DNA of 64,000 nucleotides from Nitrosomonas sp. (GTDB lineage: Bacteria; Pseudomonadota; Gammaproteobacteria; Burkholderiales; Nitrosomonadaceae). Position numbers and translations under genes: made by a program. Where the stretch lies: assembly GCA_016703745.1 (NCBI GenBank), contig JADJBK010000006.1, forward strand, positions 310,001 to 374,000, read 5' to 3'. The notes beneath the pieces are model-generated. The model had not been told where the DNA came from, searched no databases, and saw only the letters and a program-made list of their open reading frames with translations. Positions 1 to 6,578 of this stretch are shown piece after piece (the first letter of the stretch is position 1; every line of letters begins with the position of its first letter).

Positions 1-474
1 CGTGATGATATCGGTCAGGCGGATACCGAATTTTTCGTTGACGACGACAACTTCACCCTGTGCTATGAGGCAGCCATTTACCAGCACATCCATCGGCTCT
101 CCAGCCATGCCATCCAGCTCCACCACGGAACCCTGCGCCAGTTGCAGCAAATTCTTTATCGCGATTTTGGTTCGCCCCAGTTCGACGGTCAGTTGAACCG
201 GGATATCCAGAATCATATCGATATCGTTGCGAGTGTCGTTGAGAACACCGTGACTGGAAAATTGCTCAAAAACGGCCGAAGAACGGGTTAACTCTTCGTT
301 GCTCGCTGATCTTGACTGTCCGGCATCGGTAACGGTCGAAGTGTTTGTTTCGGATTCGCCGGATAATTGGTGCGTTGTATCCGATGATTCCATGGTGCCT
401 GCATTTTGTTCTTCCATGGCTTGCGCCCACTCATCATCTGCAACTTGTGGTTCAGTTAGGATGGCTTCATTCAT
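1..474 (-). CDS. fliN: Flagellar motor switch protein FliN (3' end outside window)
   Basis: Part of the cytoplasmic C-ring that, with FliM and FliG, sets rotation direction and supports export. From the ATG at 474 the frame stays open to base 1, giving 158 residues. The first ~90 are a low-complexity, Ser/Thr/Glu-rich tail. After that comes the FliN/SpoA domain, with DIPVQLTVELGRT, GSVVELDGMAGEP and EVVVVNEKFGIRLTDI. Only the last few residues are missing. It lies 20 bp downstream of fliM in a fliL-fliM-fliN operon. The long variable N-terminus is common in proteobacterial FliN. Confidence 0.95.
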   Translation of the reverse strand, partial: MNEAILTEPQVADDEWAQAMEEQNAGTMESSDTTHQLSGESETNTSTVTDAGQSRSASNEELTRSSAVFEQFSSHGVLNDTRNDIDMILDIPVQLTVELGRTKIAIKNLLQLAQGSVVELDGMAGEPMDVLVNGCLIAQGEVVVVNEKFGIRLTDIIT

Positions 475-494
475 TTAGTTCTCCTGGGTGTGAT

Positions 495-1487
495 TCAGTC
501 ATTGTCAGCCTGGGTGCGAATAGTTTTTACCTTGAGAGCATAGTGCCCATTGAGAATGCCGTAATGGCATTCCATTACCGGCACGCCATCGACCATTGCG
601 CTAACCGTATTGGGAATGTCGAGTGATACGACATCGCCCTTCTGCATATTTAGAATCTGGTGAAAGGTGACATTGGTTTTTCCCAGGTGGGCAATCAATT
701 CCACTTCAGCGCCTTGAACGCGTTTGGTCAAGGATTTGATCCAGTTTTTATCTACTTCAAGGTGGTCACCTTGCAGGCTGCTGTTGAGCTGTTCGCGAAT
801 TGGCTCCAGCGTGGTGTAGGGAATACAGATATGGAATTCACCACGATTACCGCCGATATCCAACTCAAAAGTGGTGGTAACCACTATTTCAGTAGGCGTG
901 GCAACACTGGCAAACTGTGGATTCATCTCCGAGCGCACGAATTCAAATTTGACCGGATGAACCATTTTCCAGGCTTTTTCGTATTCTTCAAAAACCACTT
1001 CCAGCAGCCGCTGAATGATACGTTGCTCGGTCAGGGTAAACTCCCGCCCCTCGACCCGGGTATGGAAGCGGCCATCACCACCAAACAGATTGTCAACGAT
1101 CAGAAAAATCAGATCAGGGTCGAACACCATCAGGGCATTGCCACGTAATGGTTTCATGGTGATCATGTTGAGATTGGTGGGAACAACCAGGGAGCGAATA
1201 AACTCGGCATATTTAACAGTTTTGACCGGTCCCGTAGAAATATCAACGGGTCGGCGCAGCAGGTTATAAAGTCCCATTTGCAGAAACCTGCTAAAGCGCG
1301 CGTTAATGATTTCAAACGTGGGCATGCGGCCGCGCACGATGCGTTCCTGCGTTGCCATGTTGTAGGGACGGACACCTGCGGCATCCCTTGGGTTGTCGCT
1401 TGCGTTGGCGTTATGCCCATTTTGGTTGATGCTGTCGTGATTCAACAAAGCATCGACTTCATCCTGGGTGAGAAAATTCTCTGCCAT
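495..1487 (-). CDS. fliM: Flagellar motor switch protein FliM
   Basis: 330 residues, the normal length for FliM, the CheY-P-binding C-ring protein. The N-terminal LTQDEVDALL is the conserved segment that binds phospho-CheY. The middle domain carries the GGDGRF motif (in FGGDGRFHTRVEGREFT), typical of the CheC-like fold. The C-terminal SpoA domain (from about residue 250) contains GDVVSLDIPNTV and the family-typical VMECHYGILNGHYALKV. The gene is 11 bp downstream of fliL and 20 bp upstream of fliN on the same strand, so the three are probably co-transcribed. No abnormality seen. Confidence 0.97.
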   Translation of the reverse strand: MAENFLTQDEVDALLNHDSINQNGHNANASDNPRDAAGVRPYNMATQERIVRGRMPTFEIINARFSRFLQMGLYNLLRRPVDISTGPVKTVKYAEFIRSLVVPTNLNMITMKPLRGNALMVFDPDLIFLIVDNLFGGDGRFHTRVEGREFTLTEQRIIQRLLEVVFEEYEKAWKMVHPVKFEFVRSEMNPQFASVATPTEIVVTTTFELDIGGNRGEFHICIPYTTLEPIREQLNSSLQGDHLEVDKNWIKSLTKRVQGAEVELIAHLGKTNVTFHQILNMQKGDVVSLDIPNTVSAMVDGVPVMECHYGILNGHYALKVKTIRTQADND

Positions 1488-1498
1488 GATATGTGCGG

Positions 1499-1987
1499 TT
1501 ACTGAATGATGAATGAGGTAAATAGCAAATCCAGAACATCCGCCTGTAGTGCCTCAGGTTCAATTTTTTGCTTGATAGCCTCTGAGATATCCTGACTGAG
1601 CTGCTGTTTGCCTTCCAGTGAGGAAATTTCAGTTGCTTTTTTGCTGGAGAGCAGTAGCAAAATCTGGTTGCGGATTTCCGGCGTCTTGTTGGTGATCACG
1701 TCGACAACCCCGGTTTCATTCACTTTGATCACCAGTTCCACCTGAAGATAGCGGGGATCGTCATCCTCGGACTGGAGGTTGACTGTGAAGGTTTCGAGCT
1801 TAATAAATTTGGTAGGGAGTTTCTTGACGGGTGCAGCCCCTTCCTCGCCAGTCTGCTGGCTATTCATATAGAACCAGGTGCCACCCACTCCGGCGCCGAC
1901 AGCAAGTAATGCAATCAATATGATGAGAAATGGTTTCTTTTTTCCCTCTGCGTTGGGTGCTGCGATTGCTGCTTCACTCATGCTCAC
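1499..1987 (-). CDS. fliL: Flagellar basal body-associated protein FliL
   Basis: 162 residues. A short cytoplasmic N-terminus is followed by one transmembrane helix (FLIILIALLAVGAGVGGTWF, about residues 20-40). A periplasmic domain follows, with KLETFTVNLQ and DDDPRYLQVELVIKV, the hallmarks of FliL, which encircles the stator. The protein ends with the usual hydrophobic LLFTSFIIQ. It is the first gene of the fliLMN group. Starts at the first or third codon (MSMSEA) are both possible. Its upstream region faces the ornithine decarboxylase leader, so the two transcripts diverge. Confidence 0.95.
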   Translation of the reverse strand: MSMSEAAIAAPNAEGKKKPFLIILIALLAVGAGVGGTWFYMNSQQTGEEGAAPVKKLPTKFIKLETFTVNLQSEDDDPRYLQVELVIKVNETGVVDVITNKTPEIRNQILLLLSSKKATEISSLEGKQQLSQDISEAIKQKIEPEALQADVLDLLFTSFIIQ

Positions 1988-2162
1988 TCCTCACGTGTTA
2001 ACGATAGAGCGGCATTATGCTGCGCGCCTCGCGGCTTCTAATTTACAAATAATCGCCTAATCTGTGGCCATTTCATGGCGCTGAAAAAATTGTGTTGTGA
2101 GATAATGCATAACACATTGATAATAAAGAAATAATATTGATATGATTAAATTTATAAAATAC

Positions 2163-2190
2163 TTGATTCTCAAAAAATGCGGACTATAAT
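2163..2190 (+). promoter_or_regulatory. Sigma70-like promoter of the decarboxylase leader
   Basis: TTGATT (2163-2168) and a perfect TATAAT (2185-2190) are separated by 16 bp. Transcription would begin near 2197, about 37 nt before the leader ORF and about 126 nt before the decarboxylase start. Seen by eye only; no mapped transcript start is available. Confidence 0.65.
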
Positions 2191-2220
2191 GCGTACCCTT
2201 TAGTACACCGATACAGTTAA

Positions 2221-2232
2221 TAAGGAGGTCAT
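2221..2232 (+). promoter_or_regulatory. Exceptionally strong Shine-Dalgarno sequence
   Basis: TAAGGAGGTCATC (2221-2233) matches the complement of the 16S rRNA 3' end (TAAGGAGGTGATC) at 12 of 13 positions. It runs directly into the ATG at 2234, the start of a 21-codon ORF and not of the decarboxylase. The decarboxylase has its own, shorter AAGGAG at 2311-2316. Confidence 0.8.
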
Positions 2233-2233
2233 C

Positions 2234-2299
2234 ATGAAAAGCAAAATAAATTTATTTATTTCAGCAGACTGGACTCACATTCATATTCCCGAAACGTAG
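2234..2299 (+). CDS. Leader peptide upstream of ornithine decarboxylase (21 aa)
   Basis: A 21-codon ORF begins MKSKINLFISADW and ends IHIPET. It is preceded by a near-perfect Shine-Dalgarno sequence and ends 23 nt before the decarboxylase ATG. Its position, between a clear promoter and the enzyme gene, is that of a regulatory leader peptide. In enterobacteria the inducible ornithine decarboxylase gene speF is controlled by an ornithine-sensing leader peptide (speFL). The peptide here does not resemble speFL, so any parallel is of architecture only. No intrinsic terminator lies between leader and gene, which favours translational coupling, ribosome stalling or Rho-dependent control over classical attenuation. 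It could also be a chance ORF, but the ribosome site argues against that. Confidence 0.55.
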   Translation: MKSKINLFISADWTHIHIPET

Positions 2300-2322
2300 C
2301 GATTGCCCCAAAGGAGCCTGAC

Positions 2323-3507
2323 ATGAAAAGACAAGCCACCGCCGCATCCTTGCGACGAACCCAAACTGAACCCGAAGCCATCTTCGATACGCATCCAGAA
2401 ATCTCTCTGGGTCTTGATCGAGTCAAAGCCGTACTCAAAGAGGGCTACCAAAAACCCTTTCTGCTGATTGATACTGCCATCATCCGTAACAAAGCCAGGC
2501 GTTTCAAGGCTGCCCTCCCGCGCGTTCATCCTCACTATGCCGCCAAAGCCAATCCTGATCCACGTGTACTGAAAACCATGATAGAAGAACAAGTGGGATT
2601 CGAGATTGCTTCTATTGCCGAGCTGGATATGCTGATGCAGTTGGGTGTGCCCGCCGCAGAGATCTTTTATAGCAATCCGATGAAAGCGCGTACCTATCTG
2701 GAATATGCCGCTTCGAAAGGGGTGGAATGGTACGTGCTGGATAGCGTTGAGGAGTTGCGCAAGATTGTTTCCGTTAAGCCGGATGCCAAGCTATATCTGC
2801 GTATTGACACGCCCAATATTGGCAGTGACTGGCCGCTGGCCGGAAAATTTGGTACGCACATGGGTGATGTTGCTGAAATTATCGGTGAAGCCGTGCGACT
2901 GAGGGCAGATCTTGCCGGAGTGACTTTTCATGTGGGCTCACAGTGCCGTAATCCTCAAAACTGGCGGGTTGGTATTGAACGTGCCAAACAGGTGTTTGCC
3001 GAGATGCGCAAAGCAGGGCTTAATCCACGGTTACTGAATATTGGCGGTGGCTATCCTGTTCGGCATATCAAGCCCATTCCTTCTATAGAGGTGATTGCGG
3101 AAGTGATCAATGAAGCCATCGCAGACCTGCCGGCAGATATCCGGGTGATTGCCGAACCGGGACGCTACCTGGTATCGGATTCCGCCTGTTTCGTATGTAG
3201 GGTAGTCGGTACGGCCACTCGTAACGGCAACCGTTGGATGTACTGGGATGCCGGAATTTTTGGCGGATTGATCGAAGTCAGCGAAGGGCTTCGCTACGAA
3301 ATCCATACGGAGCGGAAAGGCTCGCCCGTACCCTGGTCGGTCGCTGGCCCGACCTGTGATTCTGTCGATGTGCTGATGCATGAAGAAATGCTGCCGGATG
3401 ATCTCCAGGAAAATGATTTTATCTTTATTCCGAATACCGGCGCCTATACGACTTCTTATGCCACCACCTTCAATGGCTTTCCGTTACCGGACGTTCGAAT
3501 ATTGTAG
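2323..3507 (+). CDS. speC: Ornithine decarboxylase, alanine-racemase fold (group IV)
   Basis: 394 residues. A PLP enzyme that decarboxylates ornithine (possibly also lysine) to putrescine (or cadaverine), the entry to polyamine synthesis. The PLP lysine lies in HYAAKANPDP. Other family motifs are FHVGSQC, LNIGGGYPV and EPGRYLVSDSACFV (phosphate binding and barrel). The catalytic cysteine lies in GPTCDSVDV at the dimer interface, and the C-terminal GAYTTSYATTFNGF is present. This is the eukaryote-like type III fold, not the large PLP-fold enzyme of E. coli. The ATG at 2323 has AAGGAG seven bases upstream. The symbol is by function; lysine/ornithine bifunctionality cannot be excluded from sequence. 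A terminator follows. Confidence 0.9.
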   Translation: MKRQATAASLRRTQTEPEAIFDTHPEISLGLDRVKAVLKEGYQKPFLLIDTAIIRNKARRFKAALPRVHPHYAAKANPDPRVLKTMIEEQVGFEIASIAELDMLMQLGVPAAEIFYSNPMKARTYLEYAASKGVEWYVLDSVEELRKIVSVKPDAKLYLRIDTPNIGSDWPLAGKFGTHMGDVAEIIGEAVRLRADLAGVTFHVGSQCRNPQNWRVGIERAKQVFAEMRKAGLNPRLLNIGGGYPVRHIKPIPSIEVIAEVINEAIADLPADIRVIAEPGRYLVSDSACFVCRVVGTATRNGNRWMYWDAGIFGGLIEVSEGLRYEIHTERKGSPVPWSVAGPTCDSVDVLMHEEMLPDDLQENDFIFIPNTGAYTTSYATTFNGFPLPDVRIL

Positions 3508-3530
3508 CTAATCAGGCAGTATTTTGAGAG

Positions 3531-3564
3531 ACGGCGTACGCGGTTCTGGTACGTCGTTTTTTTT
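3531..3564 (+). terminator. Rho-independent terminator after the decarboxylase
   Basis: The stem ACGGCGTAC / GTACGTCGT pairs over 9 bp with one G-T wobble, has a loop of about 9 nt, and is followed by a run of eight T. It starts 23 bp after the stop codon. Confidence 0.8.
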
Positions 3565-3615
3565 GATTAACTCGCTGCAGTCATTTGGTTTTTGTTTGCA
3601 CGCGACTGCCCCCCT

Positions 3616-3819
3616 ATGCCTTATGAATTTTTCCCACCAAAGTCATTCAAATGGCGATTAGCGGGTTGTATCCTCTATTGGCTATGGGTGGTATCCTGTC
3701 TCACCGGAGAAGATATCCCCCAACGGTTATTGCGAAGTCAGGTATATCTCGTTCGGCTTTATCGGTACGCCGTTTACGCCATCATGGGGGTAGCTTTTTT
3801 GCGTTTCTTAATATTTTAA
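3616..3819 (+). CDS. Possible small membrane protein, unrecognised
   Basis: An ATG-started frame of 67 codons, open up to the acyltransferase start. It encodes MPYEFFPPKSFKWRLAG followed by a hydrophobic stretch, then a basic linker and a second hydrophobic segment (YAIMGVAFLRFLIF). Two transmembrane helices are plausible. There is no convincing Shine-Dalgarno sequence, and another frame overlaps (3651-3863). The following gene begins within a few bases, so the two could be coupled. I do not recognise a family; it may be spurious. Confidence 0.3.
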   Translation: MPYEFFPPKSFKWRLAGCILYWLWVVSCLTGEDIPQRLLRSQVYLVRLYRYAVYAIMGVAFLRFLIF

Positions 3820-3825
3820 TTGGCG

Positions 3826-4935
3826 ATGCAGGCTGGTCTTCGTGCAAGGATGTCTTTTATTGATGCTTTAAAAGCAGTCTGCTGTTTGTTGATTGTTGCG
3901 CATCATTTGGCTATTTACGGTCCTATGCCGGAAATTGCTTATCCGTTATTGCCAAAACTGCTCAATTGGTTACGTGAGCACGGAAGACTTGCGGTACAAG
4001 TATTTTTTGTCGTCGCCGGTTTTCTTGCTGCTGCAAAACTTGCGCCACAGGGTTTGTCATTTGTCTCCAATCCAATCAAGCTTATCCGGCAGCGCTATGT
4101 GCGATTGGTTACACCTTATTTCGCGGCATTAATTCTTGCGATTGGTGCGGCTGCGTTGGCCAGAATCTGGATGCAGGACGAATCGACACCCGGCGCACCC
4201 AATTTATTTCAACTGCTTGCGCATATCTTGTTATTGCATGATCTGCTGAATCAGGAGGTTTTGTCGGCGGGTATCTGGTACGTCGCCATTGATTTTCAAT
4301 TATATACGTTCACAATTTTGGTATTGTGGACTGCTCATCACATTCAGAATCGATATGTGCCACTGAAAAGGCTTGGCGCGATTTTAATCCTCAGCTTAAC
4401 TATCGCGTCTTTATTCTTTTTTAACAGGGATCATTACTGGGATGAAACGGCTTTATATTTTTTTGGATCTTATGGTATTGGTATTCTGGTTTATTGGACA
4501 TCGGTTAGTGAACGCCAGGTATTTTGGCTCATCGTGCTGATTGCGCTGGTTTCTGCTGCACTGTTAATAGATTTTCGTTTGCGCATCGCAGTCGCAGCTG
4601 TTGTTATGCTGCTATTGGGTTTGGCACAGTATTTTAATGCGTTACAAAATAGATATATTCCCGGTTGTTTGATCTATCTTGGACGCGCTTCCTATTCCAT
4701 TTTTCTCATTCATTTCCCGGTATTGCTGATCATCAATGCTGTATTTTTCAGATTTATGCCACATCAGCCTGAAATTCAATTATGCGGTTTACTATTGACG
4801 ATGTGTGCCAGTATTGGTGCGGGAATTTTACTTTGTAACTGGCTTGAGGCACGCCCCGTAACCAAGCAAGTGCATATCCTGTTGCCTGCAGGCATCGTAG
4901 CCTGCGGTTTGTTGGCCATGCTTGAAATTAGGTAA
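3826..4935 (+). CDS. Acyltransferase family 3 membrane protein
   Basis: About 369 residues with roughly ten hydrophobic segments. The N-terminal SFIDALKAVCCLLIVAHHL is the acyltransferase-3 signature (an Asp plus a conserved His in helix 1). ASYSIFLIHFPVLLI near residue 290 is the second family motif. Members transfer O-acetyl or other acyl groups to surface polysaccharides, LPS or small molecules at the inner membrane. The substrate here is unknown. ATG codons at 3826 and 3850 are both possible starts; neither has a good ribosome site. No glycan gene is adjacent. Confidence 0.8.
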   Translation: MQAGLRARMSFIDALKAVCCLLIVAHHLAIYGPMPEIAYPLLPKLLNWLREHGRLAVQVFFVVAGFLAAAKLAPQGLSFVSNPIKLIRQRYVRLVTPYFAALILAIGAAALARIWMQDESTPGAPNLFQLLAHILLLHDLLNQEVLSAGIWYVAIDFQLYTFTILVLWTAHHIQNRYVPLKRLGAILILSLTIASLFFFNRDHYWDETALYFFGSYGIGILVYWTSVSERQVFWLIVLIALVSAALLIDFRLRIAVAAVVMLLLGLAQYFNALQNRYIPGCLIYLGRASYSIFLIHFPVLLIINAVFFRFMPHQPEIQLCGLLLTMCASIGAGILLCNWLEARPVTKQVHILLPAGIVACGLLAMLEIR

Positions 4936-5214
4936 CTACTTGCCTTCGGAATGATAAGTTTCGTTCACCAGTAATTGAGTAGAGTGAGACTTGAGACTAT
5001 CCAAGGCCAAACAATATGGCCAATAGAAGATACAATCCGTTTGTCGCTATTTAAACCACTTTTGCAGGAGGAGTGCATAACGTGTAGGGCAGGTAGTTAC
5101 CAAGAATTTAATATTGTTTCAGCTGTGGTGGTGTTTTTCAGCGTGTTATAAAAAACTTTACATAAGTTAGCTTTGATTTTTCCAATGACGTTTAATTAAA
5201 TAAATATTTTAGGG

Positions 5215-5799
5215 TTGGTAATTCTGGCTACTCGACAAGAACTCTCAGATTTTCTGGCTAAATCCGAGAAGCGTGCATATAAACAAGCAATATTTGCGGT
5301 TCGTGATGATCATGTGGCATTAGATATCGTTCAAGATTCTATGATGAAGCTTGCACTGAAATACGCTTCTAAGCCGACAGAAGAGCTGCCACTTTTGTTT
5401 CAGCGTATCCTGCAGAATACTATCCGAGATTATTATCGACGACAAAAGATTCGTTCATTATGGACTACCCTGTTTTCAGGTATGACGTCCAATGATCAGG
5501 AAAAGAACCAGGAAGACTTCGATATTCTAGAATCTTTGCAGGTAAAGCAGGAATCCGATTTTACAAAAGAACCTGACGCTCAGCTGGAGAGAGTGCAACT
5601 GATTGGTTTAATAGAGAAAGCGATGGAAACTCTTCCGCCACGTCAACGCGAAGCCTTCTTGCTGCGTTATTGGGAAGAGATGAGTTTGGCGGAGACGGCT
5701 GAAATTATGAGATGTTCGGAAGGGAGTGTAAAAACCCATTGCTCGCGGGCGGTCCATGCGTTGGCGGCAATTCTCAGAGAGAAAGGGGTGAAATTATGA
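5215..5799 (+). CDS. ECF-type RNA polymerase sigma factor
   Basis: 194 residues. The sigma region 2 segment is DDHVALDIVQDSMMKLA followed by LPLLFQRILQNTIRDYYRR. Region 4 is METLPPRQREAFLLRYWE and MRCSEGSVKTHCSRA, a helix-turn-helix that reads the -35 element. A non-conserved linker of about 50 residues lies between. The N-terminus (LATRQELSDFL) matches a betaproteobacterial subgroup that usually precedes a DUF3619 gene, as here. No ATG is available at the 5' end. The TTG at 5215 is the best candidate, with only a weak TAGGG upstream. The stop overlaps the next start (ATGA). Confidence 0.88.
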   Translation: MVILATRQELSDFLAKSEKRAYKQAIFAVRDDHVALDIVQDSMMKLALKYASKPTEELPLLFQRILQNTIRDYYRRQKIRSLWTTLFSGMTSNDQEKNQEDFDILESLQVKQESDFTKEPDAQLERVQLIGLIEKAMETLPPRQREAFLLRYWEEMSLAETAEIMRCSEGSVKTHCSRAVHALAAILREKGVKL

Positions 5800-6371
5800 A
5801 CGAGCAGAAGTTGGGTGAAGAGATTGCCAGATGTCTGGATATCGGTGCCAATGAGACTATTAAGCAGAGTACGTTGTATCGGTTGCAATCTGCTCGCCGA
5901 AAAGCCCTGGAAAATTGCCAACCTACAACAGAGGTTATTAATTCTGGTAATGGAACTTCGGTTTACGGTGGGCATGATGGATATTCCAAAACCGGGAAAC
6001 TGCTATTACTGGTGATAGCATTATTTGTTTTTACGCTGGTTTCCACAACACATTGGCAATTCCTGAAGAAAAATAAGTCAGCTATAAATACCGATACCAC
6101 GATACTGGTTGATGATTTGCCATCAGATACTTATATTAATAATGAGCCTGAGTTGGATGGCGATTTATCAATGGATACTTATATCGACGATGTGCTCCAA
6201 CTAATTGATGATGTATCGGTGGATAAGCGTATTGATAGTGAGTCTGAGCTGGCGAATGATATTACGGCGACAGATGCTGCTAGTAATGATGAACCTGAAC
6301 GGGTTGATGAACTACCGACTGATACTCGTATTGGTAATGAGTTTGATGAATGGTTGGATCCTAACAAATAA
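5796..6371 (+). CDS. DUF3619 membrane protein with repetitive acidic tail
   Basis: 191 residues, starting in the ATGA overlap with the sigma gene, so the two are translationally coupled. A soluble N-terminus (residues 1-70) contains STLYRLQSARRKALEN. One transmembrane helix follows (LLLLVIALFVFTLVST), then an acidic C-terminal tail. Related proteins next to the same sigma factor are called DUF3619; a zinc-free anti-sigma role is a reasonable guess but unproven. The tail carries five 16-17-residue repeats, listed separately. It is longer than I would expect for the family, where I recall one such DDLP...EWL-like motif at the end. Confidence 0.75.
   Translation: MNEQKLGEEIARCLDIGANETIKQSTLYRLQSARRKALENCQPTTEVINSGNGTSVYGGHDGYSKTGKLLLLVIALFVFTLVSTTHWQFLKKNKSAINTDTTILVDDLPSDTYINNEPELDGDLSMDTYIDDVLQLIDDVSVDKRIDSESELANDITATDAASNDEPERVDELPTDTRIGNEFDEWLDPNK
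6111..6356 (+). repeat. Five 16-17-residue coding repeats in the DUF3619 tail
   Basis: Consecutive units start at 6111, 6159, 6207, 6255 and 6306. They begin DDLPSDTYIN, GDLSMDTYID, DDVSVDKRID, NDITATDAAS and DELPTDTRIG. The pattern is an acidic pair, a hydrophobic residue, P/S/T, then D-T/K-x-I and an acidic stretch. DNA identity between units is moderate (GATACTTATAT recurs), so the duplication is not very recent. The fourth unit is the most decayed and one codon longer. Confidence 0.7.
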
Positions 6372-6578
6372 TTTTTATCACAGGTGACGTACTGGAATTC
6401 GTGGATTTCTAGGAATATGGGTGTGAGTGATTCTGACAGGATCCGGCAAACCACATAAAAGTTACCTGCGTTGTTATTGCGGTGTTAAAAAACAGGCATT
6501 AAGTGTCCTGAATCTTGCATAAACTGTGTTTCTCTGCCTGCTTTATTTTGTATTTTGTATTGATCGCCTGAAAAACGT

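Noticed and set aside
3651..3863. Alternative frame between the decarboxylase and the acyltransferase
   Set aside because: Overlaps the acyltransferase start in another frame and is less hydrophobic and less ordered than the 3616-3819 frame.
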